From positions 62,001-126,000 of the forward strand of contig CAVPNY010000009.1 in assembly GCA_963706905.1 (NCBI GenBank): DNA of 64,000 bases. Reading direction: 5' to 3'. Source of the DNA: CAVPNY01 sp963706905 (GTDB taxonomy: Bacteria; Chloroflexota; Anaerolineae; Anaerolineales; UBA4823). Both the position numbers and the translations under genes were made by a program. Below, piece after piece: positions 18,974 through 28,562 of the stretch. The number at the start of each line of letters is the position of its first letter. The stretch's first letter is position 1. The notes under the pieces are model-generated. The model did no database searches and was not told the DNA's origin. It saw only the letters and a list, made by a program, of their open reading frames with translations.

Positions 18974-19234
18974 TCAGGCTGGTTTTTCGGTCTCTTTGGC
19001 CTGTTTTGACATGGCTTGCAGATCGCTGCTCATCTTGTCCATGCGGGTCTGCATCTCATGCAACCCCTTCTGCCAGTCGTCCCGCAGCCTGGCGTACTGG
19101 GTATCCGCCTGAGTTTTGATATTCGTACGCAGCTCTTCACCCGAGGAAGGTGCATACAACAGCGCTACCGCCGCGCCGAAAGCGGCGCCAAACAGAAAAC
19201 TTAAACCATATCTCAAAATACTTTCCCTGTTCAT
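18974..19234 (-). CDS. YtxH-domain protein
   Basis: The 86-residue product has an N-terminal glycine/alanine helix (FLFGAAFGAAVALLYAPSSG) ending in the APxSGxE motif typical of YtxH, then a charged amphipathic helix to the end. YtxH proteins are small, general-stress-associated membrane proteins. The gene begins 2 nt after the GlsB-like gene ends and is cotranscribed with it. Confidence 0.8.
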   Translation of the reverse strand: MNRESILRYGLSFLFGAAFGAAVALLYAPSSGEELRTNIKTQADTQYARLRDDWQKGLHEMQTRMDKMSSDLQAMSKQAKETEKPA

Positions 19235-19236
19235 AT

Positions 19237-19491
19237 TTATTTCCTTTTGAAGATTAAGTTGACTACTGCCAGCACGATGACCGCGCCGACAAAGGCTACC
19301 AGCAGAGATGGCAGGTTGAAGTCGGTCACGCCCTGGCCGCCGAACAGGCTGAACACCCAGCCGCCAACCGCCGCGCCAACGATGCCGGCGATGATGTTGG
19401 TGATGCAGCCCATCTGGTCATTGCGCCTGGTGATCAGGCTGGCTAACCAGCCGGCGATGCCGCCTAAAACAATCCAACTGACGATTCCCAT
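19237..19491 (-). CDS. GlsB/YeaQ/YmgE-type stress membrane protein
   Basis: The 84-residue product has three membrane helices and family motifs GIAGWLASLI, IAGIVGAAVGGWVF and a hydrophobic end with NLIFKRK. The ribosome site is AAGGAG. Members are annotated as transglycosylase-associated and are induced by envelope or osmotic stress. The pairing with YtxH agrees with this. Confidence 0.88.
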   Translation of the reverse strand: MGIVSWIVLGGIAGWLASLITRRNDQMGCITNIIAGIVGAAVGGWVFSLFGGQGVTDFNLPSLLVAFVGAVIVLAVVNLIFKRK

Positions 19492-19586
19492 GACTTAGTT
19501 CTCCTTAGTTTGATCTGAATCTTCTACGATCGGTCCGCCGCCTTCAGAGCGGTGGGCAATTCGGTTCCACCAATTCTTGGGCTGCC

Positions 19587-19688
19587 TCACCGCAGCCGAT
19601 GTAGCTTTGTCGATAGTTGTGTGGTACCGGCTGCGAGACAGCAGTATCCCACTACAACGGCAAAGATCAGCAAGATAAGCAATGGCAT
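19587..19688 (-). CDS. possible small membrane peptide (33 aa)
   Basis: An ATG at 19688 starts MPLLILLIFAVVVGYC, one hydrophobic helix with a short polar tail. AAGGAT is the only weak ribosome-like site. It resembles the 49-aa protein at 4168. No family can be assigned. Confidence 0.35.
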   Translation of the reverse strand: MPLLILLIFAVVVGYCCLAAGTTQLSTKLHRLR

Positions 19689-19715
19689 AGGGTGTTTTCC
19701 GATCCTTTCTTGATC

Positions 19716-20114
19716 TTATTCGTTGCTTGCTGTAAATTTTTCTTTCAAATTGCCGAGCACCATATCAAGCTTATCCGGAAAGGAATATGAGCGTAAAGTG
19801 ACATCCGCTCCGGAGGTGCCAGCCTCGCTCAACTGAAGGGTAGTTTCCACCAGCCACAGGCTACAAATTCGGGTGCATTCGCTCTTTATCCAGTTGATCA
19901 ACTCACTCGCCTCCACTCTGGGCAAGTTAGAATCGATCACCACCAGGTCTGGCGATTTTTTCCTGATAAGGTCGATAGCCGATAAACCACCATTGGCAAC
20001 CCCGACCACGTCCACATCTTCCCGCCGTGTGAAAGTTTCCTTGAGCATATTTTGAAACATGCCGGGGAGAGAAACGATCACCACCTTGGTTTGCTTGTCA
20101 TGCATGTCCGTCAT
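19716..20114 (-). CDS. stand-alone receiver-like protein
   Basis: The 132-residue product has a CheY-like pattern: a beta strand VVIVSL, helix, GVANGG and the phosphorylatable aspartate in DLVVIDSNLP. The N-terminal acidic pair is replaced (SLPG), so metal binding may be weak. There is no output domain. It lies downstream of the NarL/sensor-kinase operon but is separated from it by two hairpins. GGGAG supports the first ATG. Confidence 0.7.
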   Translation of the reverse strand: MTDMHDKQTKVVIVSLPGMFQNMLKETFTRREDVDVVGVANGGLSAIDLIRKKSPDLVVIDSNLPRVEASELINWIKSECTRICSLWLVETTLQLSEAGTSGADVTLRSYSFPDKLDMVLGNLKEKFTASNE

Positions 20115-20226
20115 ATCAATCTGCTCCCATCCACCATTCGGACAGCAACTTGCTTTTCATACGCGAAGTCTATCAAGAGACTTTCGTTCCCGCATCGGAC
20201 GAGAGATTGATTACCTTCTCATACAA

Positions 20227-20251
20227 AAAGACCCCTCTTGCAGGGGTCTTT
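20227..20251 (-). terminator. intrinsic terminator
   Basis: AAAGACCCCT (20227-20236) pairs perfectly with 20242-20251. On the minus strand the stem is followed by a run of T residues. It ends the response regulator/sensor-kinase transcript. Confidence 0.85.
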
Positions 20252-20279
20252 CATCCAAAAAGATGAGGTCGGGTTATGT

Positions 20280-20318
20280 GTTGTTGATTTGGGCAGCGAA
20301 GCAGCTCAAATCAACAAC
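20280..20318 (-). terminator. long hairpin downstream of the NarL-type regulator
   Basis: A perfect 12-bp stem (20280-20291 with 20307-20318) encloses a 15-nt loop with a 3-bp inner pairing. It lies 20 nt after the stop at 20339 and before the stronger terminator at 20227. It may be an attenuator or mRNA-protecting hairpin. Confidence 0.5.
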
Positions 20319-20338
20319 AAGATATCTTTATCCAGACC

Positions 20339-20980
20339 TCACATCAAATTATTTTGACGGGCATAGAGAGCCAACTGGGTGCGATTCTCCAGGTTCAGTT
20401 TTCGCAGCAGGTTGCTGATATGGGTGCGCACGGTGGTTGTGCTGACCGATAACTCGAGCGCAATTTGCTTGTTCGAGTACCCCTGCGCGACCCAGCGTAG
20501 CACATCCAGCTCGCGTTCGGTCAACCCACTGGCTGAAGGCGTGCTTACAGAGTCTTGGGGTTTGAGCATCATTTTGCGCGCCAAGTCCGGGGGTAATGAC
20601 ATCCGGTTCAGATAGACGGTATGGATCGTGCTCACCAATTCATCGGGGGATGAGTCTTTCCTTAGGTAACCCAGGGCGCCAGAGCTAATTGCCTGCACAA
20701 CCTGATCGTCATCTGCGTAGCTGGTTAAGACCAAAATGCGCATCTCTGGATTTTCTTGAATGATGATGGGTATCGCCTCCAACCCGCCCATCCCTGGCAT
20801 TGCCAGGTCTAACATGATGACATCAGGCTGGAGCGAGCGCGTTTTTTCGATAGCCTCCCGCCCATCTCCTGCTTCGCCGACCACATCAATATCATATTTC
20901 TCAGCTGAGAGAAGAGCGCTTAGCCCTGCGCGTACAACGTTATGGTCATCAACGACCAGGACACGGATCTTTTCACCCAT
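20339..20980 (-). CDS. NarL/LuxR-family response regulator
   Basis: From the ATG at 20980 the 213-residue protein begins MGEKIRVLVVDDHNVVRAGL. The receiver domain has the acidic pair, the phospho-acceptor in DVIMLDLAMPGMGG and the lysine in YLRKDSSPDEL. A GerE-type helix-turn-helix follows (LTERELDVLRWVAQGYSNK). Longer frames upstream overlap the kinase and lack a better start. It lies 22 nt downstream of the sensor kinase and is surely its partner. Confidence 0.93.
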   Translation of the reverse strand: MGEKIRVLVVDDHNVVRAGLSALLSAEKYDIDVVGEAGDGREAIEKTRSLQPDVIMLDLAMPGMGGLEAIPIIIQENPEMRILVLTSYADDDQVVQAISSGALGYLRKDSSPDELVSTIHTVYLNRMSLPPDLARKMMLKPQDSVSTPSASGLTERELDVLRWVAQGYSNKQIALELSVSTTTVRTHISNLLRKLNLENRTQLALYARQNNLM

Positions 20981-21002
20981 TTTGGCTATGCCTCGCAGGA
21001 TT

Positions 21003-24000
21003 TCATGGTTGCGGTATCTCCACGCGAATCGAGGTACCGCTCCCAGGCTGGCTGGATATCTTGAGTTGCCCACCCAGTGTATCAGCTCGTTCGCGCATGT
21101 TCTCTAATCCCATTCCACCCACTGCCTGAGTTGGATCGAAGCTGCTACCATTATTCCATACGACCATGATGATATGCTCGTTTTCTGGTTGTATGCTGAC
21201 CAATACCTGGCTTGCGCCAGCATGCTTAAGTGCGTTGTTGAGCGCTTCGGTAACAAGCAGGAAGAGCTCCTGTTCGAACTCGGTCGGATAACATAATACT
21301 CTCATCCATTGTAATACTTGCATGGGTGCCTAATCGGCGCTCCACGAGATTAAAGCGTGTTTCAATAGCCTGCGCCAGGCCGCCTTTTTCGAGAGCCAGG
21401 GAACGGAGTTGGTAAAGTAATAAACGCATTTCCTTCAACGCTGCCAGCGAGTTTATCTCAAGCTGCTCCAGGCTGTCTAACAGTTTGGCCTGATCCCCAA
21501 CTTCGAGCGCGTCGCGGCCAGAGCGGGCGAACAGCGTCAAACTGTACAGTGACTGGCTGACTGCGTCATGCAGCTCACGCGCCAGACGCTGCCGCTCCTG
21601 GATGGTGGCTATCTCTTCAGCCTTCAGGCGCAGCCGGTAGTTCTCAATAGCCATACCAAGCTGTTCGCCAATTGCGTTCAGGAAAGAGCTTTGATAGGGA
21701 TCAAAAGGAATTTCAACCAGCCGGTAACAGCTTAAGAGGCCGTGGAGTTTACCCCTGGCGCGCAGCGATATGTGGTAGGCAGAGAAAAATCCCGGAAACA
21801 CAAACTCAGCGGGGATTCCAGTGGATCCAGACGACCCAGCAATGTCACCGATGCCAATGTCTTCAACCCAGGTCATCATCGAATCATTTAGGTGGATCGT
21901 CTGAAGATGCAAAAGAAGGTCTTTGGGGAAGCCCCGCTGGGCAACCAGTTCCAAGGTAAGTTGATCTCCATCGTAGAGATGAATAATGGCTGCCTGACTG
22001 GCGCTAATTTCCATAATCTTCATCAGCGCCGGTTGCAGGATATCCGAAATTTCCTGAGTTTCACCAGCCAGCATCGCTAGATCAAAAAAAGCGAAGAGTT
22101 CTCGGGTGCGCTCAGCCACCTTCTCCTCAAGCTTGTTGAGCAACTGCTCGCGGTTTAACAGACTTCCCAGCATACCTGCGACGACCTCTACCGATTGGAC
22201 ATTCTCTGGGGTTCTGGCTTTTTGATGGTTCGGGTTGCTGAATACGATCGCACCCGCCAGGTGATTTTCCATTATTAGCGGGACCAACAAAAGTGAAGTT
22301 AGCCTCCCCCAGCTTGAAGAAAGCTCCCTCTGGTAGCGCTTCGGATGGCAGCGCTGACAGGTCAGGAAGATAGACTGATTTACTGCGTGCCAATTGATTG
22401 CGAAACCTGGCGTAGATGATGGCGTTCAGGTACTGCTCCTGATCTTTTGAAAGAGGGGGCGCATCAGGCGCGCGCCATTCGATAATCTCAGCAGTATCGA
22501 TCAATCAAATCGGACAGCAGTTGGAGGAAGGTGATCCGGCTCGCCTGCATGATCATGCCCAGGTGTCCCAGAGTCTCCTGGATAGCTGGTTTTAGATCCA
22601 TTGGGCTTAGCAGACGAGCCGAGATGCTTGCCAGAGCTTTTTCAATCTTCAGTCTCTCTTCCAATTCGTTCTGGAATCGCTGGCGTACGTAGATTTCATG
22701 TTTTAGCTCTGCATTAGCCTGGGCAAATTCAATGGTGCGTTCTTGAACGCGCTGTTCCAGGGTATTCAAAGTCTGGTGTAGGAGTTCTTCTGCTTGCCAG
22801 CGCTTCACTGTATTCCCGATCATTTCTGAAGCTGTGCGCAGCATCCTGATCTCAATCTCATCCCATTGGCGGGGAGCCTCGCAGTCATCATAACCGACAA
22901 AACCCCACCACTGGTTGTTGTAGGAGATCGGGAAGGTCTGCAGCGAGAGCAGCGGTGGTGATTGCTGTAGAAAGCTTTCTACGTAATCAGGGGTGCTGGC
23001 GAAGGCTTGTTCAACTGAACCACCATACGGATTGCCGGCTTCAAGTGCTGTGAACATTTCCTTGGGGAACTCGGACCACGGAACCTTTTGGTTGGCGGGA
23101 TTATTGATTACAGCTGGGATTTTCGGGGCGCAAACCTCCGCCAGTATACCTAGACAGAGCCCCAGATCAGGATCCTCAAAGTTACGGAAGATGTATGCGC
23201 GACTGGCGAGCGCCGCAACTCTCAAATACTCCAGCGCTTGTTCCAGCACTTGCCGCTGGCTGTTGTCGTCCGTTGCAATCAAGAGCAGTGATCGTGAGCA
23301 ATTGGCAAGCGCCTCTTCGTAACGCAATTGCCGGTCAATTCTCGCCTGCGCCTCTTTTCTTTCAGCATTTTCGCTGATGAGTTGCTCATTAGATCTACGC
23401 AGCTTTTCTGTTCTCTCAGCAACCTGCTGCTCTAATAGTACCGATTCATTTTTTAACGTCTGGGTTGCTTCGTTCAGTGCGCTGATCATGCGATTGAAAG
23501 ATTGTGTCAGGAAGCCAATCTCATCCACATACTGTACGGGAACCTGTACACTCAGATCTCCATCATTGGCGGTCTTAACCCCCTCAACAACCTTGCCAGC
23601 GGATCGAGCAAGGCTGTACGGAAGAATAAGGGGAAGGTCAGTATGATCAGGATGCTGCTTATTAAAACCAATGTAATAAAGGTCGAAACCAGGCTATGTT
23701 CATCCAAACCAGGATTTGTGTGGTACAGCGTGACACCAGCGAAACCCATGATGAGCAACACGCTCACCAAAGATATGCCCACCAATTTCGCAGATACGGA
23801 GACTGATTCCGGGGCATAGCTTAAGTAAGTCAGCATCAGGACAGAGATAGCGGCTACTGCACCAAAGTTGAAAAGAAAAGAAGCAACTAATTGAGGCAGA
23901 GCAATCCATTCGATCAAGGCAAGCGCAGGCACCAAACTTATCGCCAGAGATAATCCATAGCTTCTTAAAGCGAATGAAGATCGGTTGTTCGGTTTAAATA

Positions 24001-24547
24001 GGTATTCGATAGCGGATATATTTCGGTGCGAAACTGTCTCGTTTGATAAGGGCGTCTGATAAGAAAAATAAATCGAGCGCCTGAAGAAGACGAAGACCGC
24101 TAAGATGATCGCAATGGGTGTGAGCAGATAATAAAGTTGATTTTCCCTGTGATCTGCAGGGAGATTAGCAAAAAACCAGATCGCGAAACTGAATGCGTAG
24201 ATCAAAGCAACCGACGCCAAAATACTGAAGAATATTGCCACCCATCGAGCTTCCCTCGGTTGATCCATGGTTGGGTATAAATAAGCAAATCTCACCAAGA
24301 ATACCCCCCCCAAGATGAGAAATGCATCCTGAGAGGGAGCAAAAGCGTAATCCCAGGCAGTCCCTATGTTGGTAACGATCGTGGCGCCGGATGACAGGAC
24401 CACGCACAGGAAAAACCAGAGCAACATCCACGTCGAGCGGGATTTATTTCCAACGCGTAGCAGGTATATAAAGCTGGTGCCCGCAAGGACCAGCATGATC
24501 ACCCCAACCAGGTCAAAAATCCCCAAGTTTATCTGTCCAGCATCCAT
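21003..24547 (-). pseudogene. large 7TM/GAF sensor histidine kinase (HisKA_3), split by about four frameshifts
   Basis: Five consecutive open pieces join to a protein of about 1180 residues. The first (24547-23552) has about seven membrane helices. Next come a HAMP-like linker (DEIGFLTQSFNRMISALN), a coiled coil and a GAF-like domain, a second coiled coil, a second GAF-like region (22504-22127) and a third (about 22080-21640). The kinase core follows with the H-box RELHDAVSQSLYSL and an ATPase domain with EALNNALKHAG and GMGLENMRERA. Frame changes fall near 23580, 22500, 22310 and 21310. The first and third lie in runs of five G. With these corrected it is a typical NarL-partner kinase. TATAAT lies only 6 nt before the ATG at 24547. 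Confidence 0.8.
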
Positions 24548-24637
24548 ACAATGATTATACAACAAGCAGGATTTTATAGGCCTTGCCCTGATTGACCTGA
24601 GAAGATTTACCACTTTCCCCCAACCACCACGACTAAG

Positions 24638-25468
24638 TCATTCATCAAACAAAAAAGTCGCCTCTGAGTAGTACCTTACCCCCTTGCGTTCGATGCGCGC
24701 CTGTAACCACCCTTGCAACGCCGCGTTCTTCTCCTCCAGCGGCTGATCGGCAGCCAATGCCTCGAGCGGGTAATTCACATGCAAAGCACACGGTGAGACC
24801 TGGAAGCGGGTAATGCCGGAGGGTAATAAACAACCTTGCCCTGCCAGGCTCAAAACCTGATTGATATCAAAGCGCGGGAAGATCACCAGCCCGCTCAACT
24901 GCTTGTAGGCCGCCACCAGGCGCACTACGCTCCAGTCGCTGGTGCGATCCAAAGAGGCTCGTTGAATGTAGCTATCCACCACTGCGTTCAGCAGACCGAC
25001 TCTCCGCTTAAGGTCCGGAGTATCGGTGCAAACTGAATAGCGCTCGCCATCTGCGATCTGGACGATAGCCAGATCGCGCTCCCCCCACAGGCTGGCACGA
25101 TCCGCCTTTCCCGGTAAGAGCCTGACCTCCGAGATGGCCTGCACGCCCTCCAGAAAAGCCTGAGGGGCTAATCCCCACACCACGTGGTTCCAGTTCAATA
25201 GTTTCAGACCGGGGTCATCCGGGTTGACAACCTGAACCAGGGCATGCGGGTAACCCATCTTCTGCAAGGCAGTCGTGCGGTTGGCGCCATCCAAAACCAT
25301 ATAGCGACCGCTGCCATCATTCAGGGGCGAAACGATGGGTGGATTGCGGAATACCCGGCTGGCCAGAATGCGCTCGATCAAGGGCGGTGTGCGCTGGTCA
25401 TCGTGCCATTCATGGATTAATAGCTTCTCGACTGGCACAAAGGCCAGGTGCGGCATATGTTCAAGCAT
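24638..25468 (-). CDS. ParB-fold protein of the SbnI / SerK-like group
   Basis: The N-terminal third has the ParB/sulfiredoxin-type fold: FVPVEKLLIHE, then FRNPPIVSPL, then YMVLDGANRTTALQKMG, where DGANR replaces the ParB motif DGxHR. In this family SbnI and SerK use that pocket to phosphorylate free L-serine or regulate transcription. The C-terminal two thirds (LLNWNHVVWGL, and the later DINQVLSLAGQG and GITRF) follow the SbnI-like pattern. No siderophore or chromosome-partition genes are nearby, so serine kinase activity is the better guess. Its promoter module (25506-25534) is shared with the CoA-transferase operon. Confidence 0.65.
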   Translation of the reverse strand: MLEHMPHLAFVPVEKLLIHEWHDDQRTPPLIERILASRVFRNPPIVSPLNDGSGRYMVLDGANRTTALQKMGYPHALVQVVNPDDPGLKLLNWNHVVWGLAPQAFLEGVQAISEVRLLPGKADRASLWGERDLAIVQIADGERYSVCTDTPDLKRRVGLLNAVVDSYIQRASLDRTSDWSVVRLVAAYKQLSGLVIFPRFDINQVLSLAGQGCLLPSGITRFQVSPCALHVNYPLEALAADQPLEEKNAALQGWLQARIERKGVRYYSEATFLFDE

Positions 25469-25505
25469 CGTTTTCTCTCAAATTTGGACTCTATTGGTAG
25501 ATATA

Positions 25506-25534
25506 AGCCTACCATAGATCATCCCGGCAGTCAA
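25506..25534 (-). promoter_or_regulatory. promoter of the SbnI/SerK-like gene, copy A of a repeated module
   Basis: On the minus strand TTGACT (25529-25534) and TAGGCT (25506-25511) are 17 nt apart. The surrounding 43 bases (25509-25551) match those at 27470-27512 at 37 positions. Confidence 0.6.
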
Positions 25535-25547
25535 AACGATCGAAAAT

Positions 25548-25596
25548 AAAAAAGGGGGATGATGGGCGATACTGCCGCTCATCATCCCCCTTTTTT
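25548..25596. terminator. strong bidirectional terminator
   Basis: A perfect 17-bp stem (25548-25564 with 25580-25596) has six A on one side and six T on the other around a 15-nt loop. It ends the CoA-transferase operon and insulates the promoter of the next gene. Confidence 0.93.
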
Positions 25597-25621
25597 CGTC
25601 TATCACGCCTCTACCCGAGGA

Positions 25622-26389
25622 TTATCTGAGAAAAATCCTTTCCGGATCTACAATCTCGCGCAGGATGTACAACTCGTCCGGCGAGGGGGTGGAGGTCTCA
25701 ATTGCGCCTTCAATGTTCAAGGGGAAGCCGGTTTCGTCCGCAACTGCCTGAGCTGAGATGCCAGGATGGAAGCTCTCCAAAACTATTTCCCTGGTAATGG
25801 GCTGAAAGCGCATCACGCCCATGGTGGTCACGACCACGGACGGCCCGCCTCGAACCAGCCCCGCTTGCTCCCGGCTATCCCCTCCCGAGAGCCAGCCGGG
25901 GCTGGTAATGTAATCAACCTTTTCAGGAAAGCGCCGTTTTTCATGCTTGGCAATGATGACAGTGCGACAAGCCAGGCAAGCAATGTCGCAGGATCCACCA
26001 CTGCCAGCGAAACGCACCTTTGGATGAAGAGGGTCTTGTCCAATGGCAGTGCTGTTGATATTCCCAAATCGGTCGATTTGGGCTCCGCTTAAAAAACCGA
26101 CATCTACCCGCCCAGCCTGCAACACATAGGTAAAAACTTCGCTTAAACCAGCAGCCACCGCAGCCCCGCGCATCACGCGTGGATCTCCAACTGACATTGG
26201 CAGGTGAGCGAGCTGGCTGGCGACCGTACCCGCTTCAAAAATGATACAGCAGTCGGGAGCATGCGTCCGCTGGGCCAGCATGGCGCCCAGCATCGGCAGA
26301 CCGGTCCCAGCAAAGACCACTTCGCCGTCTTGAATCTCATGGGCAGCAGCCACTGCCATCAGCTCGGTCAGGGAGTAATCCGCCATCAC
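25622..26389 (-). CDS. CoA-transferase family I, beta subunit (glutaconate-type)
   Basis: The 255-residue product follows the beta-subunit pattern: TGLPMLGAMLAQ, the catalytic-glutamate region IIFEAGTV, DVGFLSGAQIDRFGNINST and GSGGSCDIACLA. Together with the alpha subunit it would move CoA between carboxylic acids. The best resemblance is to the GctAB/IpdAB branch, not the acetoacetate enzymes, but the substrate is open. The start overlaps the alpha-subunit stop (26386-26389), so translation is coupled. Confidence 0.88.
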   Translation of the reverse strand: MMADYSLTELMAVAAAHEIQDGEVVFAGTGLPMLGAMLAQRTHAPDCCIIFEAGTVASQLAHLPMSVGDPRVMRGAAVAAGLSEVFTYVLQAGRVDVGFLSGAQIDRFGNINSTAIGQDPLHPKVRFAGSGGSCDIACLACRTVIIAKHEKRRFPEKVDYITSPGWLSGGDSREQAGLVRGGPSVVVTTMGVMRFQPITREIVLESFHPGISAQAVADETGFPLNIEGAIETSTPSPDELYILREIVDPERIFLR

Positions 26390-27354
26390 ACCAATCTCCT
26401 CCGGCGCAAGTCCGGCCTATAACCGTATGCAGGATCGGCCCTCAAGCTATCCAGACAAGATGCACCACCAACGGCTTCCAGGTATTCGGCGTGATCCTTG
26501 ATTTGAAAAACATATTTGTCGAGGTACTGCTGAAAGGTTGCGTCTTCTCTAGCCGCATCGTGATACAACTTAAGCTGGTATGGGTCGTAGTCGTAGTAGT
26601 TGAAGACCGCATAAGGATGCGCGCCGAAGGGCACATGACAAACATGGTTGACCACAAAGTAAGGGAGTGGATTGCGCTCTGGCTCCTGGCGCAAGGTTTC
26701 TTCCTCGACAATCTCTTCTGCTGTCACGATCACCGTATCTGCGCACAAGGCCTGTTGTACATCAGCAAATGTTTGCCCTTCGATCCTTAGCGTGCCATTG
26801 GCAGAAGCTTTTTGGACATGAAGCACGGCAAACTCGGTATGAATGGCTGGCACCAATACCACCCGCTCTTTCGGGTCAAAGGGGGATTCCATGACATGCA
26901 GCTTTTTGGGCGAGGTGCGATCATCGCAGGCGCGCTGCTCATCGCTCAGCGTTTGATAAGCCAGTAAATCACTGCCAAGCAAGCTACGAATAGGCATGAA
27001 AGGAATGCCCATTGCTCCAGCGGTGAAGCGAGACACCATCGAAAAGTTGCTATAGTCTTCCCATTCAATCTGCCCACGCTCCACGGCCAATCGCCAGCGA
27101 GGACCGATTGTATTGAACGCCTCGTCCGCTTCGTAAGCTAACTCGACGCGTTTGACGCAGCCGGCGCCAATCAAAATATCCCAGTCTCCACCGGGCGAAT
27201 GTCCAAACAGGTAGAGATTGCGCCGCCGAAGGCGGATTAATTCATAGATAAATGCCATTGGATGGCGTTGGGTTGTGAAACCACCGAAGGAGAGAGTAGC
27301 ACCGTCCGGTATCAGGGCAGCAGCTTCGGCTAATGCAATGATTTTGTCCACCAT
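26386..27354 (-). CDS. CoA-transferase family I, alpha subunit (glutaconate-type)
   Basis: The start is set at the ATG at 27354, directly behind AGGAGG. A longer frame to 27495 runs through the promoter and is rejected. The 322-residue product has the nucleotide-binding loop DGATLSFGGFTTQRHPMAF, then GAGCVKRVELAYEADE and the conserved GIPFMPIRSLLGSDL. It heads the two-gene operon with the beta subunit. Confidence 0.88.
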   Translation of the reverse strand: MVDKIIALAEAAALIPDGATLSFGGFTTQRHPMAFIYELIRLRRRNLYLFGHSPGGDWDILIGAGCVKRVELAYEADEAFNTIGPRWRLAVERGQIEWEDYSNFSMVSRFTAGAMGIPFMPIRSLLGSDLLAYQTLSDEQRACDDRTSPKKLHVMESPFDPKERVVLVPAIHTEFAVLHVQKASANGTLRIEGQTFADVQQALCADTVIVTAEEIVEEETLRQEPERNPLPYFVVNHVCHVPFGAHPYAVFNYYDYDPYQLKLYHDAAREDATFQQYLDKYVFQIKDHAEYLEAVGGASCLDSLRADPAYGYRPDLRRRRLV

Positions 27355-27466
27355 CACCCTCCTTATCCTTGTGCGAGCCACCCAATGAATTTGTAGGGGA
27401 AATCCAGGCACACCCAAGGGCGGTGAAGCGTAAGGTTTAATTCTAATGCCCACCGAGCCTGTACCT

Positions 27467-27495
27467 AATCTACCATAGATTATCCCGCCCGTCAA
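27467..27495 (-). promoter_or_regulatory. promoter of the CoA-transferase operon, copy B of a repeated module
   Basis: On the minus strand TTGACG (27490-27495) and TAGATT (27467-27472) are 17 nt apart. The 43 bases 27470-27512 repeat those at 25509-25551 with six differences. Confidence 0.6.
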
Positions 27496-27509
27496 AAAGA
27501 TTGAAAATG

Positions 27510-27547
27510 AAATCCCTCTTCTTTATTCTTTACAAGAAGAGGGATTT
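27510..27547 (-). terminator. terminator of the DegV gene
   Basis: AAATCCCTCTTCT (27510-27522) pairs perfectly with 27535-27547 across a 12-nt loop. It lies 20 nt past the DegV stop and just before the next promoter. Confidence 0.8.
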
Positions 27548-27566
27548 CGGAATGATTCGAACGAAG

Positions 27567-28415
27567 CTACATGCCAGTCATATAAACGATGCCTACCGTG
27601 CCTGGCCCGCCATGCGTTCCAACCACCGGGCTGAGTTCAGAGAAAATCGTCTCTATTGGTTTCAACCGGGCGCTGGCTGCATCGAGCATGGTCTGGGCGT
27701 CAACCGGTGAATTGGCATGCAGCGCCGCCAGACGCACCGGGGTTCGCCCGGCCACCTGTTGCTCAACCAGCTCAACCACCCGCATCAGCGATTTCCCACG
27801 CGTGCGGATGCGCTCAACCGCTTCGACTCCCCCGTTGCGGATTTCCAAAATCGGTTTGATGTTCAAGGCTGTGCCCAAGAATTTCGCTCCACCGCCGATG
27901 CGCCCGCCGCGATGCAGGTACTCCAGCGTTTCTACGGTGAACACAATCCCGGTTTGCTTGACCGCCTTTTCAGCAACTTGCTTGCACTCTTCCAGGCTGG
28001 CACCATCCTTTGCCGCCCGGGCAGCCATCAAGGCATGGAAGCCCAGTCCCATGGCAACCGACTCGGAGTTGACCAGCTCGATCGCTGCACCCGGAAAAAG
28101 TTCTTTGGCCATAACGGCTGACTCCATCGTCCCAGACAGCTTGGGGGAGATCAGCACCGCCAGAATTTCGTACTCCTGCTCAAGCAGCTCTGTGAAGAGC
28201 TTTTGGAAGCTGGCTGGCGTGACCTGCGATGTGGTTGGATGGATCGGGTCTTTGGCCAGGCGGGCATAGAACTCACCTGGCTGGATATCGACCCCATCCA
28301 GCAAGGTTTCTGTTCCCCAGATAAACACCTGCGGCGCGACCCAGATCGGAAGCTGTTTCAAATACTCCTCAGGGATGGTGGAGGTGCTGTCGGTTACAAT
28401 CGCCACTTTTGACAT
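27567..28415 (-). CDS. DegV-family fatty-acid-binding protein
   Basis: The product has the family start KVAIVTDSTSTIPEEYL, the middle motifs HPTTSQVTPASF and LISPKLSGTMESA, and GGRIGGGAKFLG and KPIL in the second domain. DegV (FakB-like) proteins hold one fatty acid and may pass it to a fatty-acid kinase, which is not in this window. Two ATGs lie 9 nt apart. The second (28415) sits 9 nt after AAGGAG, while the first overlaps it, so the second is chosen. Confidence 0.92.
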   Translation of the reverse strand: MSKVAIVTDSTSTIPEEYLKQLPIWVAPQVFIWGTETLLDGVDIQPGEFYARLAKDPIHPTTSQVTPASFQKLFTELLEQEYEILAVLISPKLSGTMESAVMAKELFPGAAIELVNSESVAMGLGFHALMAARAAKDGASLEECKQVAEKAVKQTGIVFTVETLEYLHRGGRIGGGAKFLGTALNIKPILEIRNGGVEAVERIRTRGKSLMRVVELVEQQVAGRTPVRLAALHANSPVDAQTMLDAASARLKPIETIFSELSPVVGTHGGPGTVGIVYMTGM

Positions 28416-28545
28416 GGTTGCCATCTCCTTTCAAGATATGGATGATTTCAAATAAGATAAGAATTACTTCTCTGCTGCACATGAGATAACCCTGGCTGGG
28501 TTGCAAAGTTACTAAAAACCTAACTTTCTAACTCACCAATGATGG

Positions 28546-28562
28546 CTTTCTTTAAGTTCCTC
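28546..28562. repeat. left target-site duplication of the insertion sequence
   Basis: The 17 bases CTTTCTTTAAGTTCCTC directly precede the left inverted repeat and recur exactly at 30060-30076 after the right end. Confidence 0.9.

Noticed and set aside
20059..20418. 119-codon plus-strand frame across the two terminators
   Set aside because: It is antisense to the receiver and regulator genes and runs through two terminator hairpins.
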